Part shown: in pieces, positions 32,929 to 43,739 of the stretch
Layout of the letters: the number at the start of each line of letters is the position of its first letter
Position numbering within the stretch: position 1 is the stretch's first letter
Assembly: GCA_030998225.1 (NCBI GenBank)
Contig: JAPYXD010000680.1
Span: forward strand, 930,001-994,000
DNA length: 64,000 nt
Origin: Diplolepis rosae
Taxonomy: Eukaryota; Arthropoda; Insecta; Hymenoptera; Diplolepididae
Direction: 5' to 3'
The notes under the pieces: generated by a model
What the model saw: the letters and a program-made list of their open reading frames with translations, nothing else
Database searches by the model: none
Told to the model about the DNA's origin: nothing
Program-made: the position numbers and the translations under genes

Positions 32929-33277
32929 ACATTCTCATCATAAATTAGAAGGTATTAGTTTTATGTGAAAAATGACTTTCGAAAAAAAAAACGGTTTTTA
33001 GAAAAGTGTCTGTCTGTAATAGTAGTAGGTCGTATACTCGATAACTCTCGATAGAATTATCGGATTGAATTGAGCTTTGGCATGCTTCATCGGAGCCAAA
33101 AAAGTAAGAACAAATTCGTTAACCAGTCGCATCCGAGCAAAATTGTTAAAATAGGAGCATTTTTTGTGTTTTTCAAAAAAACTTTATGAAAAAGTCCAAA
33201 ATTCCAATACTGTTTCCTGATAGTTCTCATAAATCTCTACTAATTATTCTAATCGCATTTTCCGATTAAACGTTAGC
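32929..33277 (+). mobile_element. Family H fragment, copy H11, 5' part
   Basis: A T-run then ACATTCTCATCATAAATTAG starts the fragment. A shortened CTGT tract and TTCGTTAACCAG follow. It stops at about 33277, before the monomers. It is inserted in the monomer region of H10. Confidence 0.5.
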
Positions 33278-34003
33278 TGATTTGAAATAAAAAACACAAC
33301 ACCGAAATCGTTATCTCAGGTCTCAAATTGATCAGAACTAAAACGGAAATAACATTTTTCAATGTAAACTGTCAGAAATCTTTCGAAATTCAAGAAATTT
33401 TCAAGTTACAAATGTAACGAAACACTATTTGAAATTTGCAATACTTTTAAGGAAACGTATCCTAATTTTTATTAAAATTGACTAAAATTATTCTCCAAAT
33501 TACGAAAGTGTAACAGAATTTTTATGAAAATATTGAAATTACAAAACTATAAGAGAATTTTCAACTACATGTAAGTGTAAAAAGTTTCAGTTACCTGGAA
33601 CGTAACTTAAATTTACTAAAATGTAATTAAATTTTCTCAAATTTATCTTAATTTTACGAAATTTTAATATTTGTAATTATAAAAATTGTAATAATTATTT
33701 TCAAAGTGAACTACAAATTTAAAATACGTAGCGCACCAAGGACGCTAGCGGCTACACGATTTTCAAGAGCATCAAGTATTCTCAAGGTCCTTGAATTAAA
33801 AGTAAGAGAACTTTTTGCAAAGTTTTCGATTCGTGAAAAGAGGAGGGATTAAACGATTTAAAAGCATGCCCTCCATCCAAGTTTATTCGCTCTTTTGGAC
33901 CTGAAATTCACCGATGAATGAGTTCCTAATTATACATACATTGGTCGTTGTCTAGAGATAAAATTCAAAAAATATCTTTTACACTTCTGATTAACAGCAA
34001 ACA
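33278..34003. other. AT-rich sequence, possible decayed GTTACA-type repeat
   Basis: 33330-33700 shares words such as GTTACAAATGTAAC and TAACAGAATTTTTATGAAAA with the complement of 34830-35160, suggesting an old dispersed repeat, but ends are not visible. 33720-33960 is unique. Confidence 0.25.
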
Positions 34004-34005
34004 TA

Positions 34006-34277
34006 CTCTCTAAATCTGAATCAGTCAAATTTTTATTGATTGAATCAGTGATTTGCCTTTTCACTGATTCACCAGTTAAAAAATATATTTCACTGTTAAA
34101 TCAGTTGATTATCACTAATTGAATCAGTGGAAAAAATATTTTCACTGTTGAATCAGTTCATTTTCACTGAAGCAATCAGTGTAATTTGACTGATTTACAG
34201 TTACCTTTTTTTAGCTATTTGAATCAGTCAAATTTCACTGATAATCAGTAGATTTTGACTGATTCATATTTAGAGAG
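34006..34277. mobile_element. MITE family A, copy 6
   Basis: TA at 34004-34005 and 34278-34279; 272 bp. Its interior is nearly the same as the copy at 35182-35453, including the variants CACCAGTTAAAA and GTTGATTATCACTAATTG, which define a subfamily. Confidence 0.75.
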
Positions 34278-34279
34278 TA

Positions 34280-35179
34280 AAGCCAAAAACGCATTTAGAC
34301 AAATTCTATGAAGAAAAATTAATAAAAAACCTAAAAAGCAATTATTATAAACTAAAAGCAGAAAAGCTCGAATGCTAATTTTTCAGATTCTTTCTATTCA
34401 AGCGGAAAACACGAACTCAAGAACACAGAAATGTGGAAAAGAATGATGGGTTAAAATTACATTTTCGAGGAGCAAACACGCGAGAAAATGAATATGCCAT
34501 GTTTGCATTTAATTATTAAAAACGAACAGACTGAAATTCAAACACTACCTTGATAATTCAGTTTTATTTGAAATTTGTGCAACCAATAGAAACGCAGATA
34601 TCGAAGGATATCAATTGTCTAGAAAAAAAGAAGCCATCGATAAATTAATTAAAACAGCTCAAAGATCCGTTTGGCTTTAATGAGTAATAATTCATAGATC
34701 ACACCAATGACAATGCCATTACCATTGTCATGGATCTTTTCAACAAGTCAATTATTCTCAACAACTCCGTCTATATTTACACTGTTAGAAATTTCTACCA
34801 TAATTTCCCGAAACGCGTGACTAGAGTTTTATTCACTTACAGGTTCCTAAAATAAAGATCAAATTACATAAAATTCAGTTACTTTTTAGTAAATTTAAGA
34901 AACAATTTTTTAATTTTCAGATAGTAATTGCTGAATATTCCGATACTTGTATCTGGAAATTCTGAAACTTGTAACAGAAATAATTTAACGTTTTGGGTAA
35001 CTGAAGTTTAATGCAGTTACATATAACTGAAAATTTTGTTACAGTTTCGTGATTTTATGATTTTTATAAAAATTCTGTTACAGTTTGGTACTTTTAAGAT
35101 ACATTTTATAAAAATTCAGTTTACTTTCAGAATATTAAAAAAAAATTCAGTAAATTTTTCGCAATTCAAGATACCTTTA
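34280..35179. other. Unassigned sequence between two MITEs
   Basis: 34280-34800 holds no recognisable element. 34830-35160 carries GTTACAGTTTCGTGATTTT / GTTACAGTTTGGTACTTTT duplications, related to 33330-33700 in opposite orientation. Confidence 0.25.
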
Positions 35180-35181
35180 TA

Positions 35182-35453
35182 CTTTCTAAATCTGAATCAG
35201 TCAAATTTTTATTGATTGAATCAGTGATTTGCCTTTTCACTGATTCACCAGTTAAAATATATATTTCACTGCTAAATCAGTTGATTATCACTAATTGAAT
35301 CAGTGGAAAAAATATTTTCACTGTTGAATCAGTTAATTTTCACTGAAGCAATCAGTGGAATTTGACTGATTTACAGTAACCTCTTTTTAGCTATTTGAAT
35401 CAGTCAAATTTCACTGATATTCAGTAGATTTTTACTGATTCAAATTTAGAGAG
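35182..35453. mobile_element. MITE family A, copy 7
   Basis: TA at 35180-35181 and 35454-35455; 272 bp. Left end CTTTCTAAATCTGAATCAGT; same subfamily as copy 6. Confidence 0.75.
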
Positions 35454-35521
35454 TACTCAAAAACATCATAAATATCGTCAAATTTTACATTGCCTTTGTA
35501 ACATAATTTTTTTTCAAATTT

Positions 35522-35863
35522 ATGAACATTTCTAAGAGTGTAGTTTCCATATTCAAAGGTCCAACAAATGTTTTACAGAATACAACAATGTATGATTCAA
35601 TAGGTATTATTCATCCTAGAAATGAGTCTGATCCTAGAATGTCTAGCCCGATTAGAACGTATCGTATGTGCAACGTTAAAAATATCCAGGACATTCATCA
35701 ATCGAGATTTACAAGGTCCCTATGTGGCATCGACCATGCCCAGTATGTTTCCGTACAAATGTACCCAGCATTAAGCAGCATGAGTCATCCACACGAAGTC
35801 TGTGACGCATTCGAGGTCGGAAAAGAACCAAGGATTTTGACTGATATCAATCTTGAAAAATGA
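35522..35863 (+). CDS. Unrecognised 113-codon ORF
   Basis: The reading frame opens with ATG and reads MNISKSVVSIFKGPTNVLQN, later HPRNESDPRMSSPIRTYRMC. It lies in a locally GC-richer block (35600-35850) outside the repeats I could define. No signal peptide, transmembrane segment or family motif is evident. It could be a lineage-specific gene, a captured exon or a chance ORF. No promoter, splice sites or poly(A) signal are assigned. Confidence 0.2.
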   Translation: MNISKSVVSIFKGPTNVLQNTTMYDSIGIIHPRNESDPRMSSPIRTYRMCNVKNIQDIHQSRFTRSLCGIDHAQYVSVQMYPALSSMSHPHEVCDAFEVGKEPRILTDINLEK

Positions 35864-36255
35864 TTCGATGCTAAAGCAATGATTCTCTCGGAGATCGGAT
35901 TCTTTTTGGATAGCATAGAACGAAATACGTTAGCTGGTATCAGAGTTCAGACAAGGACAGAATCTGACCTACGAATGGATTAAGACAATGTTCTAAGGCC
36001 TTGCATTAACTAGTCCATGTGACCAAATATATAGGTAAATAGGTTTCTGTAAGCATTTTTGGTATTTTTGGAAAAATCATTAATTTTAATACCAATTTCT
36101 CAAAAGTTCTCAAAAAGGTCTACGAATTCTCTGGATTTAAATTTGCAATCAAAGAAAAATTATCCTTTTAAGAGATATATTTTTCCTTACATTAGACATT
36201 TTTGTAAATCCATTTCTAAGATTGGGCAGGGGGATTCTTTAGTCGCTGAATTTGA
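35864..36255. other. No feature recognised
   Basis: A short unique block. The ORF starting at 36059 runs into the foldback downstream and is not supported. Confidence 0.25.
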
Positions 36256-36762
36256 ATATAACACTGAAAAAACTGTTTCTTTGATATACGGTAAAAGAAA
36301 AAATTTCTTTGAATTAAAGGAAGTTTTGTTAATTCAAAAAAATTTCTTTGATCCAAAGAAATAGATTTGTTTACGTTAAAGAAAATTTTTTTGAATCAAC
36401 AAAACTTTCTTCAATCCTACTCTTTAAATTTGAATCCGTCAAAATTTACTGAATATCAGTGAAATTTGACTGATTCAAATAGCTAAAAAGAGATTACTGC
36501 GAATCAGTCAAATTTCACTGATTACTTCAGTGAAAATTAACTGATTTAGCAGTGGAAAATATTGTTTTCACTAATTAAACAGTGAAAATTAACTGATTTA
36601 ACAGTGAAAAATATTGTTTCCACTAATGATTCAGTGAAAAGGCAAATTACTGCTTCAATTAGTGAAAATTTGACTGATTCAGATTTGGAGAGTAAGAAAT
36701 TTTTTCGTTGACCGTATATCAAAGAAATGTTTCTTTGATTCAATGAAACTGTTTTCTGGGTG
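36256..36762. mobile_element. Foldback element carrying a nested MITE
   Basis: The left arm (36260-36305) has ACTGTTTCTTTGATATACGG. The right arm on the opposite strand has ACAGTTTCATTGAATCAAAG and TTTCTTTGATATACGGTC (36705-36755). Without the 273-bp family A copy at 36420-36692 it is about 234 bp. Interior words such as TTCTTTGAATT and GATTCAAAGAAA are themselves inverted. Confidence 0.6.
36420..36692. mobile_element. MITE family A, copy 8, opposite orientation, nested
   Basis: TA at 36418-36419 and 36693-36694; 273 bp. Relative to the other copies the asymmetric interior (AGCTAAAAAGAG) is inverted. It inserted into the foldback at 36256-36762, so it is the younger of the two. Confidence 0.7.
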
Positions 36763-37189
36763 AATGTTGAAACTTCAAATTTCTGAAAATCCAAGATGAC
36801 AGATCTAATATGACAGACCAAATTTCAAAAATAATCAAATTCTGTTTGAAACTGGTTTTTCTTTCTTTATGGTTTCTATTCTAAACATGACGTAACCATT
36901 TCCCTGTGTATTTGGTTCTTCATAATTAATTCCACTATCTTCAATTTTCAGAATTGCAAATTTTCAACCTCAGATAGAGATCTAGTGATCTCAGAAACGT
37001 TAAAAAACATTTTTCCAGATAAAAAAGAATTTTTGCGGATCCTTGTCCGCCATATTGAATTTGAGAAATTAGCCATTTTTTACTTCTGATTTGAATTTGG
37101 GCGTCCCTAATGAGCTTCAAAAGACAAGTTCGAGAAGACAAAAGAAAATTTTATGGGTAATTTAGAATGAAGAAAAGACAGAATTTTAT
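36763..37189. other. Unassigned sequence
   Basis: No ORF or element end was recognised. AAGATGACAGATCTAATATG-type text near 36790 weakly resembles the ATGGTCGATCCAATATGGCG segment near 2800. Confidence 0.25.
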
Positions 37190-38383
37190 ATATTTCTGGA
37201 CTCAATTTCTTTTTGAATTTAAGTGAAACAGGAAATTCAATTTACTTAAGGCTCTATCAGCCTTAAGGAACACATTCTCATCATGGCGCTCGCGCTTCGC
37301 GCTGGATTTTCTGTATACATTTCAGTAACTTTTTAATAAATTACATGATTAAAATAATTTATTTTCTTCCAAATCTCTCAAAAAGAAAAAACAATCGTAG
37401 ACTTCATTTAAGGAAACGATTATGCAGAACAACGCTTATTTCGTATCTCACATATTTTGGTGAAAAAAATCGAACTTTTTTAATATTAAAAATCAAAACA
37501 TAAAATATACATCCTGTCCCAAAATGTCTCAATGAGAATTTGTAGACTTCATTTAGGCAAACAATTTTCCATCTAAACGTTTTTTTTGTATCTCACATAT
37601 TTTGTCTAAAAAATGGAATTTTTGAATTTCAATCGTATTTTTTGGAATTAAAACGAAAAATATATGTTTTATCAGAAACTGTGTGAGACAAAATTTGTGA
37701 ATCTTTTTGAAACGAACAACTTTGTATTCTTACGTTTTTTTCGTATTTCACATATTATTGTTAAAAAATTGAATTTTGGATTTTCAATAGTTTTTTTTTT
37801 TGAATTAAAAAGAAAAATATGCATCTTATGAAAAAATGTTACAATTCAAATTTGTAGGTCTTTATGTATAAAATAATATTCTATCATAACGTTTTTTTGT
37901 ATCTCGTATAATTTAAGTGGATAATGCAATTTTGATATTGAATTTTTTCGAATTTGAATATGCTGTAACATTTCTAATTTTGATTTAATTAAAAAATGTT
38001 ATCAGGATAATTTTTAGAGATTTATGAGCACTATCAAAAACCAGTATTGAAATTTTTGATTTTTTCAAAAATTTGTTTTCAAAAACACAAAAGTAGTGCT
38101 CAATCCCTTAATTTTGATTGGATGTGGCTGGATAACGAACTTGTCCTTACTTTTTCGGCTCCGATAAAGTGTGCAAAAGCTCAATTCAATCTGAGAATTC
38201 TATCGAAAGTTATTCCGCACACGACCTACAGACATACAGACAGACGGACAGACAGACAGACAGACACTTTCGTAAAAACCACTTTTTCTGACTCAGGGGG
38301 TCTCAAAACGTAAAGATTTGATGAAAATTTCGAAAGTCATTTTTCACATAAAACCAATACCTTCTCATCCATGATGAGAATGT
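37190..38383 (-). mobile_element. Family H repeat, copy H12, short form ending at the internal end-like unit
   Basis: In minus orientation it ends not with the GC-rich terminal hairpin but near the alternative unit ACTTAAGGCTCTATCAGCCT (37236-37263 region), preceded by CACATTCTCATCATGGCGCT. Monomers follow, then a CAGA microsatellite at about 38228-38266 and the element start TCTCATCCATGATGAGAATG at 38364-38383. The ORF at 38047-38313 is the usual shadow. Confidence 0.6.
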
Positions 38384-38944
38384 AAAAATGCCCATCTCAA
38401 TATTTATTATACATTAGTCAAGAATGTATTTCTCAGTGAAAATGCACTAATTTTGACTATTTATTTACTTATATTTTCCAGTTGACGTATGCGAGAGACG
38501 AAAAAGCGTTATAATGGAGAATTTATTACTCTAAAAAAATATAAATTTGAGTTTAAACATTTTTTTATGACATGTGTATTTTTTGTTTTGAATTTAAAAA
38601 GTACTATTGAAAATCAAAGATTAAATTATTTAAATTATTTAGTTAAGTTCGAAATTTTTGCCACTGCCGCATATCAGATAGTCGAAAGCGTCTTTTTTCC
38701 CACAGAAAGATTTCAAATTCTCTAAAAAATTTAATTTTTTTGCTTAAATATATGAGATACGTAAAAACGGCAGAATGTAGAATTTTTTGCTTGGATAAGG
38801 TCTACAAATTTTCTATTCATGCATTTTTTGACAAGATGCATAAATTTCGTTTTAATTCAAAAACAATAATATTGAAAATTATGTCATTTATTTTAAATGT
38901 ACTGGAGTTATAGCAATAAATCATGAAGAATAAACTTCAGTGCC
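38384..38944 (+). repeat. Diverged family H monomers with a SINE-like tail
   Basis: GTTGACGTATGCGAGAGACG, AAAAGTACTATTGAAAATCA and GACAAGATGCATAAATTTCG are degenerate monomer text. Between them, 38648-38720 carries GCATATCAGATAGTCGAAAG and CACAGAAAGATTTCAAATTC, the SINE-like tail also seen near 7.6, 9.3 and 9.8 kb. Confidence 0.4.
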
Positions 38945-39365
38945 GACGAAGAACCTAAAACCGAAAAACCTCATTGAATCAGATAGAAACGACAAAAACC
39001 ACATAGAGCCTTGTAGAACCTCACGCAGAAAAAAGATTCGTAACATTCACGGGAAGTTTGACACATACAACTTGACTTGTCAGAGGGTTTCACATGAAGT
39101 TCAGTTAAAGCAACAGATTTTCTGAAAATTTCACTTAACGTCCAGTAAAATCTCCAAAATAAAAATATCTAAGTTGAGTAGATTTTACTGGAAACTAACA
39201 GAAACGTACAAAAAATCTGTTGATTGAACTGAACATCTTGTAAAATTGACTAAAAAGTCAAATTATCAAATTAAGTAACAATATTTTTTTGCGTGAGGTT
39301 CTATACGATTTTTATCAGGTATTTGTCATTTCTATCTGGTTCAATGAGGTATTTGGTGTAGCTTT
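38945..39365. mobile_element. Foldback containing a second element with CACGCAGAAAA ends
   Basis: Outer arms: AACCTCATTGAATCAGATAG (about 38966-38985) is mirrored at about 39332-39352. Inner element 39022-39295 has CACGCAGAAAAAAGATTCG at the left and, on the opposite strand, CACGCAAAAAAATATTG at the right. The inner element has a second copy at 47121-47400. Outer symmetry continues right up to the inner ends (TAGAACCT), so it may be one long-arm element rather than two nested ones. Confidence 0.5.
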
Positions 39366-40722
39366 ACTTATTGGATTCCATTATATCTTCAAAAATTCTA
39401 AAAAGATATTTTTTGTATAAAAAAAGTTATCTCACATGAATATAAATTATAACTAAGTCACGTGATCAGGTTAATCAATGGGCTTGAACTCTAAAAGTTG
39501 AACAGCAAGTTCTCAATCTGTAGATGCATTGAAAATCCTTGTTGGATAAAAAAATTCAAAGGAAGAGTGAAAAGAATCCTAAAAAATACTTTTTCAAATT
39601 AAAATAATTCTATAACAAAATAACTTTTTTATTTAATACAAATAACTAATTTCGTTTTAGTTAAATTTACCAAAAATGTTTATTCTACTAGTTTCTTAGT
39701 TGATTTCGCTAGTTTTTTTGTTAAAATTACTAAGATTAAACCAGTAATCCGAATTCCGTTTAGTTTATGAAATTTAAAATACTCGTAACCAAATGTACTT
39801 CGAAATTATTTTAAAAAATGACTGAATTTGTTTTAAAATTAATTTTTCAAAATTTGTCTTAATTTTACAAAATTCTAAGTATGTAAAACTTTAGTTCGTA
39901 TTTCGGAAAATCTCGGCTGGAATTTCACAGTTATGTATTTCAAATATAGAAAATGTTGAGTATATGAAACAACAAATTTTGAAATGTTTCAAGGGTTGAT
40001 ACTTTTCCGTGAGACTTTTTGAGAGAGGAAATCACTCGTATAAAATTACCAGGAAGGGAAAATTTGCAAACAAAAACTGGTGTTGAGAGACAAGTTAATC
40101 AGCAAGCTTCTCACTACGTCTGTTGTTTTTCTTGCTTTCCAAATTCTAAAGAAAGGTATGCACTGCTCCATCCCGGAAGTTGGAAAGGCTCCAAGTTGAA
40201 CTATTAGAACGCGATTTTGATGGATTCCCGAAGTTCGATAACTTCTGCAGTGCAAAATCACTGAGAGAAAATGAAGTTGGTAACTGTAAACTGATGTTAG
40301 AATTGGCAACCGGCACCCTAATGTTTACGATTCTGATTGGCCGACAGAAATACCCTCTCTATCTTTCACCTCTCCTTTTTAACTTTTTGCCTGACCGAAT
40401 GGTCGTTATCTTCAGAAAATAACGTACTTTGTACTTTCCTAAGCGATACTGTGTTTCATTTACCCCGCTAACGACCTAATTATCTTTTTAATGCTTTTTA
40501 CCTCAAAGGTGCCATCAAAGTCTTGAAATATAAATTTACACAGGAAAGTGAAAACTGAAACTGTAAATTGGAAAAAATGCATTAAATAATATGAGTGTAA
40601 AAATAAGTGGTAAAATATTTAAAGATATTTATTTAAAGATATTTACTTAAATATTTAAATAATTCATTTTAAATTTATTTAAATTTAAAGATATTTAAAG
40701 ATAATTATTATTTATTATTTAA
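39366..40722. other. Unique and low-complexity sequence
   Basis: 39366-40000 is AT-rich with no defined element. 40020-40440 is GC-richer and carries short overlapping ORFs on both strands (40019-40207, 40046-40309 minus, 40180-40422), none recognisable. 40610-40720 is built from TATTTAAAGATATTTA words, a low-complexity tract. Confidence 0.25.
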
Positions 40723-41110
40723 GGGCATACGATACTTGAGAAAAGTAGCAATTTTATGTGAACAACTTGGTTCAGTTTCTACATTTTTGTGTCCAAAATA
40801 CATTAAATTTCGAGATAAAGTTCCAAGGAGGTAAATCCTCTGATTTCTTTGAAACTGTTTGCAGTTACGTTTTTGGCTCACTAATTACGATAATAGTGAA
40901 AATTGCCGGCTAGTCGATTTTCATAGTAAAAACCATGAAAACCCCAATAAAATCATGGTTTTTGGCGTTTATCTTAGAAAATACTGCAAATTTTGAAAAA
41001 TATTCCAGACAAATGTTGTAGCTCTCATCAAAATACATATTTTATGTCACACAAACATGTAGAAACTTAAAATTAATAAAATTTGCTAATTTTCCAAGTA
41101 TCACATGCCT
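40723..41110. mobile_element. 388-bp TTAA-flanked MITE
   Basis: TTAA lies at 40719-40722 and 41111-41114. Left end GGGCATACGATACTTGAGAA; right end on the opposite strand AGGCATGTGATACTTGGAAA. Both are followed by AGTAGCAA/TTAGCAA. A TTAA target is the hallmark of piggyBac-type transposases, though the end bases are not the classical CCC. Non-coding. Confidence 0.6.
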
Positions 41111-41224
41111 TTAAGTCAATTTTGTCAAAAAACGTTTATTATCCGGCATATGTTAGTTTTAGATGTTTATGGACCATTGCATATTCCACAATAAAATATA
41201 AAACCATGTATAAAATTCCCTTGA

Positions 41225-41800
41225 TCTGTACTAAAAAAAAAGTTTAGTTAAAACCACCGGAATTCCTAAAAAATCTGGTGAAAATAACCTGAATTTCTAG
41301 TTGTTTTAACCAGAAAATTTCTTTGTGTGTATCCCTCCGAAAAAGATTTTATAGAATCAAAAAAGTTCTCTTAGATCCAACCATACTATTTTATTGTTAT
41401 GCGCACACAAAATGTTTGGTTGATTCAACTAAATATTTTAGATACTTTAAAAAAAATTTAAACGTGTAATAGTTTCAACCAAAAAATATAGTTAAGCCAG
41501 TAAAATACTTTCTGGATCAAACAACATTTTTTTTCTGAGTGAACCAAACAATTTCCTTGAATGAACTATGTAGTTAATTTAAACCAAATTTTGTTCAATC
41601 AATCCAAACATAATTGAACCAACTAAACTTTTTGTTTCATCAGACCATATTATATCCAAACAAAGCATCTTTGGTTGCATTAAACAAATTTATCTACTTG
41701 CATCTACCAAAAATTTGGTAAACCATATACTAAACAAATTCTTTCATTGATCCAAGAAAATTTTGCTTTGATTCATCAATTACTCAATATTTTAATTATC
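41225..41800. mobile_element. AT-rich MITE-like block with AACCAAA motifs
   Basis: 41225 (ACTAAAAAAAAAGTTTAGTT) to 41541 (AACATTTTTTTTCTGAGTGA) resembles the CACTGAGAAAA elements. Further AACCAAAC/TTTGGTT words continue to about 41780, perhaps a second degenerate copy. Ends and target duplication are not resolved. Confidence 0.35.
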
Positions 41801-42374
41801 CAGCTATCTGAATGAAAATAATATTGTAATTTTTCTTTTCTTTTTTTACAGAGAAGCTCTCCTTCGGCATTTTGAACGCTCGACTGCTCTAAAATTCGAC
41901 TCTAAACGAAATTAGCGAGTACAAAAGGAATGAAAACTCAGTATGGAAAAGGCTGAATAAAATATGTTGTACCAAAATGCCCACTTTTGGTGGCATAGCA
42001 CAAGGGTGCTCGTCCAGAAACCCTTCTTGCCTTTTCCCCCCTTCATCCCCTAACCATAAATATATTGCATATAGGTATGCCGTGTACAATACTATATAGT
42101 AATACTTTTCATGATACGTTATTCTCACACAGGACCCGGAACGTCAAGCGCGTAATTTACATTTGTGTTTGTGAATAGCAAGGTCCCTCATCTACACTCT
42201 ATATATATATATATAAACCTACGCAGATGTTTATTTCACTGACATGACTCACCGCTTACCATTTGTAGGTACCAACTGCAGAATGAACTCTCGGCGAAGA
42301 GTCAAGGAATCTTAGACAACGTTTAGACGAGACAGCAAGGCGAAAGGTCATCCGCACAGTGACGAATAAAACAG
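41801..42374. other. Unique sequence with a TA microsatellite
   Basis: 41850-42360 is mostly unique and moderately GC-rich. A minus-strand 79-codon ORF (41889-42128) is unrecognised. A short TA dinucleotide run sits at about 42203-42215. Confidence 0.25.
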
Positions 42375-42540
42375 ATAATTTTGTAATAGTTAATTTGGCA
42401 TGGGGTCAGTTTTGATACGGATTTATTTTTTTAATTAAGTGATAGAACACATAAAATTTTTTATGTGTTCTATCACTTAATTAAAAAAATAAATCCGTAT
42501 CAAAACTGACCCCATGCCAAATTAACTATTACAAAATTAT
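42375..42540. repeat. Perfect palindrome, 82-bp arms with 2-bp centre
   Basis: Every base of 42375-42456 pairs with 42459-42540, leaving TT at the centre. Arms contain TTTGGCATGGGGTCAGTTTT and GATAGAACACATAAAA. One arm occurs alone at 30557-30634. The lack of any mismatch implies very recent formation or copying. Such a structure may also be unstable in cloning or assembly. Confidence 0.9.
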
Positions 42541-42589
42541 TATTGTGGGTCAATAAAACATTGAACATGTACGGAAACATGTCACGATA
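42380..42589 (+). mobile_element. Snap-back retroelement insertion (Penelope-type, family B), short
   Basis: A 14-bp direct repeat ATAAAACAGATAAT flanks it (42366-42379 and 42590-42603). Inside are the palindrome and then a unique tail ATGTACGGAAACATGTCACG. The tail and the GGCAT-GGGTCAGTTT word in the arms are shared with the element at 43740-44378, so both belong to one family. Arms plus a one-sided tail and an 11-14 bp duplication suggest target-primed reverse transcription with strand switching. Assignment to Penelope is by analogy. Confidence 0.6.
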
Positions 42590-42603
42590 TAAAACAGATA
42601 ATA

Positions 42604-43029
42604 TAGGTTCAAAGTTCTCACCTTGAAAGATCACTGGATGCGATTACTTTTATCTTAGCGAGAAGAGATTTTACTGACTCGATTCAATCAGGATCTCCTA
42701 CGCAGGTGCGACTCATTCATTCCAGCGAAGTTATAGATTCTATATTCTATGGAGATTAAATCACAAACTTGTCTGAATCAGATTAACATTAAATAATACG
42801 ATCCTTGTTGTCCTCATGCAAATTTATTTTGAAACATTCAAATGTTCCAAAATTCTAGGAGTCCAAGTTTGGATATTATGGAAACAAAAATATTTATAAT
42901 TTATCAAGGCAATGGGCCAACCGGATCACGTGACCAAATTCATAGGTAAGTATATTTGTGTAAGATACATGTTTATACACAAAATATCTTTTGGAAAATA
43001 TGGGAAAGAAAATAGAAGAGAATAATGTA
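42604..43029. other. Unassigned sequence
   Basis: 42604-42760 is GC-richer and unique. The rest is AT-rich. No element ends or ORFs were recognised. Confidence 0.25.
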
Positions 43030-43234
43030 CTTAGAGTTCTGAATGTTCATTGAACGATTAAAAATATATTTTTTTGAAAAGTAAATAATTAATTTTTGCC
43101 GTAGAAAATTAAAAAATAGTGTATTATTCATGACAGGTTGTAAATTTAAATGGCCCTAAATCTAAACATAATAATTAATTTTTATTTGAAAGAAAAATCT
43201 TTGTCATCGTTCAATGAACGTTCAAAGCTGTAAG
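43030..43234. mobile_element. 205-bp TA-flanked MITE
   Basis: Left end CTTAGAGTTCTGAATGTTCA; right end on the opposite strand CTTACAGCTTTGAACGTTCA; both continue TTGAACGAT. TA at 43028-43029 and 43235-43236. Non-coding interior. Confidence 0.6.
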
Positions 43235-43739
43235 TACATAAGAGAATATTTGTTTGACTAAAAATGTATTCCTCATTCTATTCTATATTTCTTAATTTTT
43301 CGAAAACATATTTTGCCAGGAAAAAAGTCATTTTACACGAATATAAATAGTTAATTTAGATTTTCCAAATTCCCGATCACAAAACTCAAAACGTGATTCC
43401 TCTGAGTCACGTGTAAATTTTCAAATCCAAAATAATATTTTCAGCCTTTTTCTCTAAAAATAAATCCTAACAGATGTAGAATTTTATAAGTCAGTGATAG
43501 TAGAAATCCGTCTGATTCTTCAAGGCAAAATTATAAATGGCCAGGCGGTTTTATTAGTCTCAAATTTAAAATCCAGAGGACAAGTTTAGAAAGCGTGAGT
43601 CACAGGGAGCCACATGCGTCGCATTACTCACACATGCTCGACTATATTTATAAATGCATCTTACGCAGTAACAAGATAACTCACATTTTTACTAAACCTT
43701 ACTCCCAAAACTGATACAATTCGAAAACAAGTTTAAAAT
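43235..43739. other. No feature recognised
   Basis: AT-rich, with a short GC-richer patch at 43530-43680. No ORF or repeat was assigned. Confidence 0.25.
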
